From: Verrucomicrobiota bacterium
GTDB lineage: Bacteria; Verrucomicrobiota; Verrucomicrobiia; Limisphaerales; UBA11358
NCBI GenBank assembly: GCA_028873125.1
Contig: JAGWMQ010000019.1
Location: forward strand, 1-38,139
Direction of reading: 5' to 3'
DNA length: 38,139 bases
Shown: positions 6,757 through 15,510 of the stretch, piece by piece
How positions within the stretch are numbered: position 1 is the stretch's first letter
How the letters are laid out: the number at the start of each line of letters is the position of its first letter
Program-made: the position numbers and the translations under genes
Notes under the pieces: generated by a model
The model's database searches: none
What the model was told of the DNA's origin: nothing
What the model saw: only the letters and a program-made list of their open reading frames with translations

Positions 6757-8024
6757 ATGCATTTTGGAACGAAAGTGGCATGGATTGTCGCGGGAATGAT
6801 TCTGGCCCGGTTGGCGGTGGAGTTGTGGCTGTCGGCGCTCAACCGCCGGCATGTGCTGGCCCATGCCGGCCCCGTTCCCACCGCCTTCGAAGGGTTCATC
6901 AATCAGTCAGCTTACGACAAGTCCATCGCCTATACGCTGGCCAAGGAGCGGTTTGGAAGCATCGAGGCTGTTTACAGTATTGCGGTTTTAATCGTCGTGG
7001 TATTTAGCGGAGTTTTGCCGTGGGCTTTCGAGCATTCCTCAGAGGCGCTGGGCCAGTCGGCCTGGGCGATGGCGGCCTTTCTGTTTGTAATCGGCCTAGG
7101 CATGTCGTTGCTGGGTTTGCCGTTTGATTGGGTTTCACAATTCCGTTTGGAACAGAAATTCGGTTTCAACGCCACGACCCAGCGAATCTGGTGGTTTGAC
7201 CGGCTCAAGATTTTGTTGCTGTCTCTGACATTGGGTTATCCGTTACTGGTCTTGCTCTTAAAAATGGTCACCTGGACAGGCCCCTGGTGGTGGTTGTGGG
7301 ATTGGGGCGCGGTCATCGTGGTCCAACTGGTCTTGAGCGTGCTGGCTCCGGTCCTGATCCTGCCCTTGTTCAACAAGTTGACACCGCTGCCCGACGGCAG
7401 CCTGCGGGATGGATTGCTGGATCTGGCGAAGAGAACCCGGTTCCGGGCAAAAGCATCCAACTGATGGACGGCAGCAAGCGATCGCGGCATTCCAACGCGT
7501 TCTTCACCGGCTTCGGCCGATTTCGGAAAATCGTGCTGTTCGACACGCTGGTCGAGCAACTGTCCGAGCCGGAAGTGGAGGCGGTCGTGGCGCATGAGAT
7601 CGGCCATTGCCGGAAAGGGCACATTCCCAAGATGCTGGCGTTCTCGGCGATCAGTTTGCTGGTTGGCTTTTATCTCCTGGCCGTGCTGTCCCGGCAGGCG
7701 TGGTTTTATCGCGCTTTCGGATTTGAATCCGGGAACATCGCGCCGGCGTTTCAGTTGTTTAGTCTGCTGGCCGGCACCGCCGGATTCTGGATTGGGCCGC
7801 TGGCGCATTGGTGGTCGTGGCGTTACGAATATCAGGCCGACGCCTTTGCCGCCCAAGCCCCGGGCCAGGTTCAATCCTTGATTGCCGCGTTGCGGAAATT
7901 GAACGGGAAGAATTTGAGCAATCTGGTTCCACATCCGCTCTACGGCGGATTCTATTATTCACACCCAACCCTGCTGGAACGGGAGCGGGCGCTGAGCAGA
8001 TCTGGCCACAACCGTCCGGCGTGA
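6757..8024 (+). pseudogene. M48 (Ste24/CAAX protease-like) membrane metalloprotease, interrupted by a frameshift
   Basis: ATG 6757 starts a protein with an N-terminal Ste24-type region: several membrane segments (WIVAGMILARLAVELWL, YSIAVLIVVVF, LLGYPLLVLLL-like) and the motif FDWVSQFRLEQKFGFN. That frame ends at 7464. The continuation is in the next frame (to 8024): SIQLMDGSKRSRHSNAFFTG, the zinc site VVAHEIGHCRKGH (HEXXH) and the third-ligand region YEYQADAFAA. The frames join at about 7449-7456 (gcaaaagc). One extra A in the A-run would restore a protein of roughly 420 residues, the normal Ste24 length. It is either a real -1 nt mutation or a homopolymer sequencing error. Both halves are well conserved, which favours a recent event or an error. 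Confidence 0.85.
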
Positions 8025-8270
8025 GGGTGGTAATTCGGATCAACCAAATGTCTTTCCGTTCCAACCCCAATTGCCCGCTTCAACCTCCGTGAAATTGAGG
8101 TGGATGCGGTTCGGCGGAACGCCAAGGGATTGGTTCAGCAGGCGGCAGACCTTTGGCGAGCGTTGACGGTTTACGCTTCCACTCAAGCCGGATGCATCGC
8201 GGGGCGCCGGCGATGTTCAGCCAAACGGGCGCGGACTTCGATCAACCGCCGCCGCGAGGTTCGCAAAGGA

Positions 8271-8302
8271 TTTGAAATTGGCGCGTTTTATTCCTACCTT
8301 GG
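8271..8302 (+). promoter_or_regulatory. Possible promoter of the dehydrogenase pair
   Basis: TTGAAA (8272-8277) is followed 17 bp later by TACCTT (8295-8300), only 8 nt before the ATG at 8309, so the transcript would be almost leaderless. The match is weak. The remaining gap 8025-8270 shows nothing I can call. Confidence 0.25.
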
Positions 8303-8308
8303 GCCGCA

Positions 8309-9898
8309 ATGACAATGATTCCCGAAACCCAGTGCGCCGTGCAATTGGTCGGGCCGGACCAGCTTCGCATCAATGAAGCCAAGCCCGTCTTCCAGCCCGG
8401 GCCGCATCAGGTGCTTTGCCGGGTCGAGGTCTGCGGCTTGTGCTTTTCAGATTTGAAACTGCTCAAACAATTTTCCAGCCACGCCCGCAAATCCGAAGTC
8501 GTCGCCGGCATCGCCCCGGACGTCCTGGCCCAGATGCCGCAGTACGTGCCGGGCGAAAAACCGGTCGTGCCCGGGCATGAAACCGTCGTGCGCGTCGTCA
8601 AGGTCGGGCCGGAGGTCGAACGGTTCAAGGTCGGCGAGCGGTATCTGGTGCAGACCGACTTTCGCTGGCTGCCGACGAGGAACTCCAATTCCGCCTTCGG
8701 CTACAACTTCGAGGGCGCGCTTCAGGAATACGTCCTCGTGGACGAGCGCGTCATCACCGCGCCGGACGGCGAGACGATGTTCATCCCCGCGCCGGAGGAC
8801 CTGTCGGCCTCGGCCATCGCCCTGTGCGAGCCGTGGGCGTGCGTCGAGGACGCCTACGTCGAGAAGCAACGCCGCGGCTTCAAGCGCGACGGGAAAACTT
8901 TGATTGTCGCTGACCATGAACCGAAAGTGGATGGCGCGGGAAAAATCACTTACGCCGGACCATCGGCGTTGTCGGCGGGAAAATTCGACGACGTGATTTA
9001 TTTCGGCGGTGACGCCGCGGTTTGCGAGAAACTGTTCGCCAACGTCGGCACGAACGGATTGTTCGTCATCGTGCAAGGCGGCAAGAAGTTCGGCCGTCCG
9101 GTGGTGACGGCCGTGGGCCGGGTTCATTACGGCGGCATCCGCGTCGTCGGGACAGCAGGCAGCAACGTGGCCGACGCCCTGGCCGCAATTCCGGCGACCG
9201 CGGAAATCCGGCCGAACGACAAGATCAACATCGTGGGCGCGGCGGGGCCGATGGGCACGATGCACGTCCTCCGCGATTTGTGCCAGGGCGTGCCCGGCGT
9301 CACGGTCTGCGCCGGTGATCTCAACGACGAACGGCTCGCCGCGCTGAAACGGCTCGCCGAACCGCTCGCGCAAAAGAACCGGCTCGCGCTAAGGCCCTAC
9401 AACCCATCGAAGGACAAGCCGGCGGAGCGGTTCAATTACATCGTCCTCATGGCGCCGGTGCCGGCGCTGGTCGCCCAAGCGGTCCGGGACGCCGCGCCGC
9501 GCGCCATCATCAACATTTTCGCCGGCATTCCCGCGGACAAGACCGGCGAGATTGATTTGGACGCCTACCTCGAAAAACAATGTTACTTCATCGGCACGAG
9601 CGGTTCGACGCTCGACGATATGAAGGTCGTTTTAAAAAAGGTGGCGTCGCGGCAGTTGGACACGAATTTGTCCGTGGCCGCCATCACCGGGCTGGACGGG
9701 GCGGTGGACGGAATCCGCGCGGTGGAAAAAAACCTGATGCCCGGCAAAATCATCGTTTATCCATTCGCAAAAGGTTTGCGGCTCACCGCCCTGCCGGAAG
9801 TGGGCAAGGAACATGCCGGCGTCGCCCGGGCGCTCCATGACGGTCAATGGAGCAGGAATGCCGAGGAAGCCTTGAAAAGGGAATTCGAGGCGCCATGA
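8309..9898 (+). CDS. Zinc-type alcohol/polyol dehydrogenase (MDR superfamily), unusually long
   Basis: 529 residues. The N-terminal GroES-like catalytic domain has the zinc-ligand motifs CGLCFSDLK and PGHETVV and the Glu of LCEPWACV (about 37, 92, 172). A usual Rossmann domain follows much later (NIVGAAGPMGTMHVLRD, about 310). Between them lie about 100 extra residues (TLIVADHEPKV... to RVVGTAG) that look like the second half of another nucleotide-binding fold. Normal MDR enzymes are 340-410 residues. It overlaps the SDR gene by ATGA. This partner recalls the SorE/SorD type pairing of an MDR reductase with a sugar-alcohol-phosphate SDR, so a polyol-phosphate substrate is a reasonable but unproven guess. 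Confidence 0.85.
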   Translation: MTMIPETQCAVQLVGPDQLRINEAKPVFQPGPHQVLCRVEVCGLCFSDLKLLKQFSSHARKSEVVAGIAPDVLAQMPQYVPGEKPVVPGHETVVRVVKVGPEVERFKVGERYLVQTDFRWLPTRNSNSAFGYNFEGALQEYVLVDERVITAPDGETMFIPAPEDLSASAIALCEPWACVEDAYVEKQRRGFKRDGKTLIVADHEPKVDGAGKITYAGPSALSAGKFDDVIYFGGDAAVCEKLFANVGTNGLFVIVQGGKKFGRPVVTAVGRVHYGGIRVVGTAGSNVADALAAIPATAEIRPNDKINIVGAAGPMGTMHVLRDLCQGVPGVTVCAGDLNDERLAALKRLAEPLAQKNRLALRPYNPSKDKPAERFNYIVLMAPVPALVAQAVRDAAPRAIINIFAGIPADKTGEIDLDAYLEKQCYFIGTSGSTLDDMKVVLKKVASRQLDTNLSVAAITGLDGAVDGIRAVEKNLMPGKIIVYPFAKGLRLTALPEVGKEHAGVARALHDGQWSRNAEEALKREFEAP

Positions 9899-10707
9899 CT
9901 TTCTCGCTGGAAGACAAAATCGCCGTGGTCACCGGCGGTGCGCAGGGCCTGGGGCGGGCGATTTCACAACGGCTGGCCCACGAAGGCTGCCAGGTCGTCA
10001 TCGCGGACCTGAAGGACGAGGCGGCGCAGGCGACGGCGGCGGAGATTGTCAAGACGACGGGGCGCGGGGCGCTGGCGCTGAAGACCGACGTGACGCAGGA
10101 GGCCGACGTTGAAGCCTTGTTCCATCGCGCCATTTCGGAATTCGGCCGGGTGGACATCGTCGTGGCCAACGCGGCCATTCTCATTGCCGGGCCGATCGCC
10201 GAGGCGGATGCCGAAAAATGGCGCGCGGTGATGACCGTGAATCTGTTCGGCAATTTTCTCACGCTCAAGCATGCCTGCCGGGTGATGAAGCCGCGGCGCA
10301 AAGGCGTGATCATTCAAATCAATTCCAAGTCCGGCAAGAAGGGCAGCGCGGCCAACAGCGCCTACGCGGCGACGAAATTCGGCGGCATCGGCCTGGTGCA
10401 AAGCGTGGCGCTGGAAATGGCCCCGCACGGCATCCGTTGCAACGCGATCTGTCCGGGCAACCTGCTGGAGTCGCCGCTGTGGACCGACCCGGACCACGGC
10501 CTGTTCGTGCAATACCTCCGCGCCGACAAGGTGCCCGGCGCCCAAACCATCGAGGACGTCCACCAGGCGTACGTCGCCCAGGTGCCGATGAAACGCGGCT
10601 GCGCCTACGAGGACGTCTGCAACGCCCTGGTTTTTCTGGCCAGCGACGCGGCGGGCTACCTGACGGGCATTTCCTTGAGCGTGACCGGCGGGCAGGAGAT
10701 GAATTGA
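9895..10707 (+). CDS. srlD: SDR oxidoreductase, sorbitol-6-phosphate 2-dehydrogenase-like
   Basis: The start is taken at ATG 9895, which overlaps the previous stop (ATGA); the ORF track opens 48 nt earlier. 270 residues, a classical SDR: cofactor motif TGGAQGLGRA (about 12-21), NAA(I) motif in VANAAIL, catalytic Ser in QINSKSGKKGS, and YAATK (Tyr and Lys). The stretches IIQINSKSGK and KFGGIGL, QVPMKRGCAYEDVCNAL, and the ending SVTGGQEMN are characteristic of SrlD/GutD, which interconverts sorbitol-6-phosphate and fructose-6-phosphate with NAD. Translational coupling to the zinc dehydrogenase suggests the two act in one polyol or ketose pathway. No transporter or kinase is visible nearby. Confidence 0.88.
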   Translation: MTFSLEDKIAVVTGGAQGLGRAISQRLAHEGCQVVIADLKDEAAQATAAEIVKTTGRGALALKTDVTQEADVEALFHRAISEFGRVDIVVANAAILIAGPIAEADAEKWRAVMTVNLFGNFLTLKHACRVMKPRRKGVIIQINSKSGKKGSAANSAYAATKFGGIGLVQSVALEMAPHGIRCNAICPGNLLESPLWTDPDHGLFVQYLRADKVPGAQTIEDVHQAYVAQVPMKRGCAYEDVCNALVFLASDAAGYLTGISLSVTGGQEMN

Positions 10708-10775
10708 AGCGGGCGACCCGGGCGCCGTTTTTTTTGGCGGCGGATGCAGTCCCATCCGGGATCCGTTCGTGCGCA

Positions 10776-10803
10776 TTGACATCTTGATTTTCGGCGATAG
10801 TCT
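10776..10803 (+). promoter_or_regulatory. Probable housekeeping promoter of the pilus gene cluster
   Basis: TTGACA (10776-10781), a 16-bp spacer, then TAGTCT (10798-10803), about 42 bp before the GTG of the first ATPase gene. The -35 is perfect and the -10 is poor. Confidence 0.4.
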
Positions 10804-10844
10804 GTCCGGACTTTCCGCGGGACAAATGCGTGCTATTTTGAGAC

Positions 10845-12548
10845 GTGGCTGAGAAAGACGATTATCTGGCAGACGTGTTGGTGGACTTGGGGCTGGCGAC
10901 GGCCGAGCAGGTGACCAAGGCGCGCGCCGAGGCCCATGGGGCCGGCGTGGGCGTGGTGGACCTGTTGCTGGCCAACAAGGTCATCAAGCCGGCGGACGTG
11001 ACCCAGGCCAAGGCGGCGCAGTTCGGCGCCGAGGTCATCCAGTTGAGCGGCCTGAAAATTCCCGACGACGTCATCGCCATCATCCCGCGGCACATCGCCA
11101 AAAAATACCGCGTGCTGCCGGTGCTCAAGAGCGACGGGAAGGTGGCGGTGGCCATCGCCGATCCGTCCGACCTCAACACGATTGACACGCTGACGCACCT
11201 GCTCAACGCCGAGATTGACCTGCGCGTGGCCTCGGAGCAGGACATCGAATCGGCGCTCAACAAGTATTACGGCAGCACCGGCCAGACGGTGGTGGACAAG
11301 GCGATCCAGGAGTTGACCGAGAGCGAGGTGGCGGTGCCCACGGTGGGGGTGGACGAAGGCGGCGAGACGCTGGAAGCCGACGCGCCGCTCATCCGGCTGG
11401 TCAACCAGATCATCGTGGACGCCTTCAAGATGCGCGCCTCGGACATCCACCTGGAGCCGCTGGCCAAGCGGTTCCGCCTGCGCTACCGGATTGACGGCAT
11501 GTTGCACGAGATGAAGGCGCCGCCCAAGCGCCTCCAGCCCTCGATCATCACGCGCCTGAAAATCCAGTCCAACATGTCCATCTCCGAGCACCGCATTCCG
11601 CAGGACGGCCGCATCCAGACCAAGGTGGGCAATAAACTTATTGACCTGCGTGTCTCCTGCCTGCCGACCAATCACGGCGAGAGCATCGTCATGCGCATCC
11701 TGGACAAGGAGGGGCTGCGGCTCGGCCTGGCCGAGTTGGGATTTTTCACCGATGACCAGCAAACCTTCGAGCGGATGATCGGCCTGCCCGACGGCATCCT
11801 GCTGGTGACCGGGCCGACCGGTTCGGGCAAGACGACGACGCTGTATTCCTGCCTGCACTTCATCAACCGCCCCGACCGCAAGATCATCACCGTGGAGGAC
11901 CCGGTGGAATACATCCTGGCGGGCATCAACCAGGTGCAGGTCAACGAGGTGGTGGGGCTGTCGTTCGCCGCGGCGCTGCGCTCCATCCTGCGCCAGGCGC
12001 CCAACGTGGTGATGATCGGTGAGATCCGCGACCTGGAGACGGCGTCCATCGCCATCAACGCCTCGCTCACCGGTCACCTGGTGTTCTCGACGCTGCACAC
12101 CAACGACGCGCCCAGCGCCGTGACGCGCCTGGTGGACATCGGGGTCAAGCCGTTCCTGGTCGCCTCGTCCATCCGCTGCCTGATGGCCCAGCGCCTGGTG
12201 CGCAAGGTCTGCAAGAAGTGCTCGCAGCCCTACCAGCCTAGCGAGATGGAGATGCGCGCGCTGAGCCTCGACGCGGCGGCGGTGGCCGGCGCGACGCTGG
12301 TCAAGGGGCGCGGCTGCGCGGATTGCTCGAACACCGGCTGCCGCGGGCGCATGGGCATTTTCGAGATTTTCGTGATTGACGACGAGGCGCGCAAATTGAT
12401 TTACGACAAGGCCCCCTCGTCGGTGCTGCGCGCCCGCGCCCGCGAGATGGGCATGCGCACCCTGCGCGAAGACGGCATCCGCAAAGTGCTGGCCGGGTTG
12501 ACCACGCCCGAGGAGGTGATCCGGGCGACGGTGGGCGACGTGGATTAA
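10845..12548 (+). CDS. pilB: Type IV pilus / type II secretion assembly ATPase (PilB/GspE), first copy
   Basis: 567 residues from a GTG start. The N-terminal MshEN/GspE-II domain (about 5-150) is followed by the linker and the hexameric ATPase: SDIHLEP, Walker [11 protein letters not shown], Asp box ITVEDPVEY, Walker B VVMIGEIRD, His box STLHTNDA, and zinc-binding tetracysteine (VCKKC...GCADCSNTGC). It powers pilin polymerisation at the inner membrane. A small difference from the second copy: the stretch before Walker B is RQAPN here and RQDPD there; the catalytic Glu is kept. It heads the cluster pilB-pilT-pilB-pilC and has its own promoter candidate. A separated 8-bp repeat region divides it from pilT. 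Confidence 0.95.
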   Translation: MAEKDDYLADVLVDLGLATAEQVTKARAEAHGAGVGVVDLLLANKVIKPADVTQAKAAQFGAEVIQLSGLKIPDDVIAIIPRHIAKKYRVLPVLKSDGKVAVAIADPSDLNTIDTLTHLLNAEIDLRVASEQDIESALNKYYGSTGQTVVDKAIQELTESEVAVPTVGVDEGGETLEADAPLIRLVNQIIVDAFKMRASDIHLEPLAKRFRLRYRIDGMLHEMKAPPKRLQPSIITRLKIQSNMSISEHRIPQDGRIQTKVGNKLIDLRVSCLPTNHGESIVMRILDKEGLRLGLAELGFFTDDQQTFERMIGLPDGILLVTGPTGSGKTTTLYSCLHFINRPDRKIITVEDPVEYILAGINQVQVNEVVGLSFAAALRSILRQAPNVVMIGEIRDLETASIAINASLTGHLVFSTLHTNDAPSAVTRLVDIGVKPFLVASSIRCLMAQRLVRKVCKKCSQPYQPSEMEMRALSLDAAAVAGATLVKGRGCADCSNTGCRGRMGIFEIFVIDDEARKLIYDKAPSSVLRARAREMGMRTLREDGIRKVLAGLTTPEEVIRATVGDVD

Positions 12549-12553
12549 AATGA

Positions 12554-12677
12554 CGTTGAAGCGTTACAGGGTTGAAGCGTTCAAGCGGGAGCGTCGTGCG
12601 CCGCGCGTAACGATTTCATTTTCAAACGGTCTAATTTCCGTGACGCTCCAACGCTCCAACGCTTCAACGCTTTAACG
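12554..12677 (+). repeat. Inverted pair of degenerate 8-bp tandem arrays between pilB and pilT
   Basis: The left arm runs CGTTGAAG, CGTTACAG, GGTTGAAG, CGTTCAAG, CGGGAGCG. The right arm runs GACGCTCC, AACGCTCC, AACGCTTC, AACGCTTT, AACG. The right arm is close to the reverse complement of the left, so transcript or DNA could form a long imperfect hairpin with a loop of about 45 nt. It lies in the only spacer of the pilB-pilT-pilB-pilC run longer than about 15 bp. It may be a mobile or slippage-born repeat, or an mRNA processing or attenuation structure. Confidence 0.75.
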
Positions 12678-12680
12678 AGT

Positions 12681-13790
12681 ATGTCCTATTCCATGTCCGA
12701 CCTGCTGCAGTTGGTGGTGTCCGAAGGCGCCTCGGACCTGCACATCCGCGTGGCCACACCGCCGACGATCCGCGTGCATGGCATTCTGCACCGCGTCGAG
12801 GGGCCACCGCTCAAGCCGGAGGACACCGAGGAATTGATGCGCAGCATCACCTCCGAGGAGCACATCCAGGGCACCCGCGAGCGGGGCGGGGCCGACTTCG
12901 GATTTGCCTTTGGCGACGCGGCGCGATTTCGGGTGAGCGTCTTCAAGGAGAGGGGCAATTTTGGCCTGGTGCTGCGGCAGATCCCCAACAAGCTGCTGAC
13001 CTTCGAGCAGATCGGCATTCCGCCCAGCACCAAGGAACTGCTTTACAAACCGCGCGGCCTGGTGCTGGTGACCGGGCCGACCGGCTCCGGCAAAACCACC
13101 ACGCTGGCCACGATGCTGGACATCATCAACCAGGAACGCGACGAGGTCCACCTCATCACCATTGAAGACCCGATTGAGTATTATCATCACCATAAAAAGG
13201 CCCTCATCACGCAGCGCGAGATCGGGGTGGACGTGCCCAACTTCGCCGAGGGCCTGCGCCGGGCGTTGCGCCAGGATCCGGACGTGATCCTGGTGGGCGA
13301 AATGCGCGACCTGGAAACGATCGAGGCGGCGATCACCGCGGCGGAAACGGGCCACCTGGTGTTCGGCACCTTGCACACCACCGGCGCGGCCAAGACCATT
13401 GACCGCATCACCAACGCCTTTCCGACCAACCAGCAGGAGATGGTGCGCATCCAGCTCTCCACCGTGATGCAGGCGGTCATTTCCCAATTGTTGATTCCGC
13501 GGATTGACAAACCGGGCCGCGTGGCCGTCTTTGAAGTCATGGTCAACACGCCGTCCATCGCCGCGTTGATTCGCGACAACAAGACGTTCCGCATCCAGTC
13601 GGACATCCAGACCGGGGCGAAATACGGCATGGTCACGCTCGACTCCTTTCTCATTGACAAATACCTGCAAGGCATGATCGCCCGGGAGGAGGTCATCACC
13701 AAGGCGCAGGACCCCACCACCATCCAGGCGAAGCTGCAGGAACTGGACCTGGCCCAGGCCGTCACCTCCAAGGGCGGCGAAAAGAGATAG
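12681..13790 (+). CDS. pilT: Twitching motility / pilus retraction ATPase PilT
   Basis: 369 residues, the usual PilT length, with ATG right after the repeat region and no clear ribosome-binding site. An N-terminal PAS-like domain with ASDLHIR precedes the RecA-like core: Walker [11 protein letters not shown], Asp box [13 protein letters not shown], Walker [10 protein letters not shown], His box [10 protein letters not shown]-terminal [11 protein letters not shown] replaces the AIRNLIRE retraction motif. There is no tetracysteine, which separates PilT from PilB. It depolymerises pili. It sits between two PilB-type genes, which is unusual. It is followed after 6 bp by the second pilB. Confidence 0.95.
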   Translation: MSYSMSDLLQLVVSEGASDLHIRVATPPTIRVHGILHRVEGPPLKPEDTEELMRSITSEEHIQGTRERGGADFGFAFGDAARFRVSVFKERGNFGLVLRQIPNKLLTFEQIGIPPSTKELLYKPRGLVLVTGPTGSGKTTTLATMLDIINQERDEVHLITIEDPIEYYHHHKKALITQREIGVDVPNFAEGLRRALRQDPDVILVGEMRDLETIEAAITAAETGHLVFGTLHTTGAAKTIDRITNAFPTNQQEMVRIQLSTVMQAVISQLLIPRIDKPGRVAVFEVMVNTPSIAALIRDNKTFRIQSDIQTGAKYGMVTLDSFLIDKYLQGMIAREEVITKAQDPTTIQAKLQELDLAQAVTSKGGEKR

Positions 13791-13796
13791 ATTCCC

Positions 13797-15497
13797 ATGG
13801 CCGAAGAAATTTCAGATCCACTCCTGTCGCTCATCAAGGGAAACGGGCTGATTGACGACCTCCAATTCGAGGAGGTCGCCTCCGAATTCAAGCGCAGCGG
13901 CACGCCGGTGGTCCAGCTCCTCCAGGATTTCGGAATCATGAACCTGGACGACATCCTGCACGTGATGGCCACGCACCTGGGCACCACGGTCGTCTCGTTG
14001 CGCGACCGGGAGTTCGCGCCCGATCTGCTCCAGAAAATCCCCGCCCACGTCGCCCGGATGTATCAATGCCTGCCCGTCGGCGTCAACAACGGCGCCGTCC
14101 AGGTGGCCCTGGCCGATCCGCTGGACCCGGCGCGCGCCGACGAAATCCAGTTCGCCATCAAGAGCGACGTGCAGGTGGTCGTGGCCGACCCGGCGGAGGT
14201 GGAAAAGGCCATTGACCGCTGTTACGGGCAGGACACCGGGGACTTTTCGGACATCCTCAAGGAACTGGGCGCCGACCAGGACATCGCCCGCGAAGCCGCC
14301 GCGGCGGCGGATGACGAGCGCCGCGTGGTCGAACTGGCCAACGACGCGCCCATCGTCAAATTCGTCAACCTCGTCCTGTCGCAGGCCATCCAGGACCGCG
14401 CCAGCGACATCCATTTCGAGCCGTTCGAGACCGAGTTCCGCATCCGCTACCGCGTGGACGGCGCGCTCTACGAAATGTCGCCGCCGCCCAAGCACCTGGC
14501 GTTGCCGGTCATCTCGCGCATCAAGGTCATGTCCGGCCTGAACATCTCCGAACGGCGCCTGCCCCAGGACGGACGCATCAATTACAACGTGGGCCGGCGG
14601 CAGGTGGACCTGCGCGTCTCCACGCTCCCGACGCAATTTGGCGAATCGGTGGTGCTACGCGTGCTAGACCGCGCCGCGGTCAACCTGGAAATCGAATCGC
14701 TGGGCTTCCCCAAATACGTCCACGATTACGTGGTGGAGGCGATCCAGCGGCCCAACGGCATCATGATCGTCACCGGCCCGACCGGTTCGGGCAAGACGAC
14801 CACGCTGTATTCTTGTTTGCGGCGGATCAACACCATGGATTCCAAGCTGCTCACCGCCGAGGACCCGGTGGAATATGACATCGAGGGCATCATGCAGGTG
14901 GCCATCAACGAGGCGGCGGGACTGACCTTCGCCAAGGCGCTGCGGTCCTTCCTGCGCCAGGACCCGGACATCATCATGGTCGGCGAAATCCGCGACCTGG
15001 AGACGGCGCAGATCGCCGTGCAGGCCTCCCTGACCGGCCACCTGGTGATGAGCACGCTGCACACCAACGACGCGGCCGGCGCCATCACCCGCATGATTGA
15101 CATGGGACTGGAGCCATTTTTAATCTCGTCCACCCTGATGGCGGTCCTGGCCCAGCGGCTGGTGCGCACCATTTGCCAGAATTGCCGGACCTCCTTCGAG
15201 CCGACCGAGGACCAACTGGCCCTGCTGAACCTCTCGCCGCACGACCTGGGCGAGAAGGTCTTTCATTATGGACGCGGCTGCTCGGCCTGCAACGACACCG
15301 GCTACAAGGGGCGCAAGGGCATCTTTGAACTGCTCGTCATCAGCGAGGCCGTCCGCCTCCTCATCAACGAACGCGCGCCGACGGTGGTCCTGCGCCAAAA
15401 GGCCGTGGAACTGGGCATGGTGACCCTGCGGGAGGACGGCTTGCGCAACATCTTCCAGGGTGATACAACCATTGAAGAAGTCGTGAAATACACCTGA
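13797..15497 (+). CDS. pilB: Type IV pilus / type II secretion assembly ATPase (PilB/GspE), second copy
   Basis: 566 residues with the same layout as the first copy: N-terminal MshEN domain, SDIHFEP, Walker [19 protein letters not shown], Walker [18 protein letters not shown] and tetracysteine (ICQNC...[13 protein letters not shown]). Sequence divergence in the N-terminal half shows an old paralogue rather than a recent duplication. It is 13 bp from pilC, so this copy is the likelier partner of that platform protein. The first copy may serve another prepilin set, for example the Verru_Chthon pseudopilins downstream. Confidence 0.95.
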   Translation: MAEEISDPLLSLIKGNGLIDDLQFEEVASEFKRSGTPVVQLLQDFGIMNLDDILHVMATHLGTTVVSLRDREFAPDLLQKIPAHVARMYQCLPVGVNNGAVQVALADPLDPARADEIQFAIKSDVQVVVADPAEVEKAIDRCYGQDTGDFSDILKELGADQDIAREAAAAADDERRVVELANDAPIVKFVNLVLSQAIQDRASDIHFEPFETEFRIRYRVDGALYEMSPPPKHLALPVISRIKVMSGLNISERRLPQDGRINYNVGRRQVDLRVSTLPTQFGESVVLRVLDRAAVNLEIESLGFPKYVHDYVVEAIQRPNGIMIVTGPTGSGKTTTLYSCLRRINTMDSKLLTAEDPVEYDIEGIMQVAINEAAGLTFAKALRSFLRQDPDIIMVGEIRDLETAQIAVQASLTGHLVMSTLHTNDAAGAITRMIDMGLEPFLISSTLMAVLAQRLVRTICQNCRTSFEPTEDQLALLNLSPHDLGEKVFHYGRGCSACNDTGYKGRKGIFELLVISEAVRLLINERAPTVVLRQKAVELGMVTLREDGLRNIFQGDTTIEEVVKYT

Positions 15498-15510
15498 GCC
15501 GGGAAGCGTT

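Noticed and set aside
8100-8312. 70-residue ORF before the zinc dehydrogenase
   Set aside because: Arg-rich composition without a recognisable motif, no ribosome-binding site, overlaps the dehydrogenase start.
10708-10745. T8 run after the SDR gene as an intrinsic terminator
   Set aside because: The stem before the T-run (CGGGCGACCCG) has only four pairs and is not directly adjacent, so I could not support it.
12551-12680. CRISPR-like array between pilB and pilT
   Set aside because: Repeat units are 8 bp and directly adjacent with no spacers, and no cas genes are nearby.
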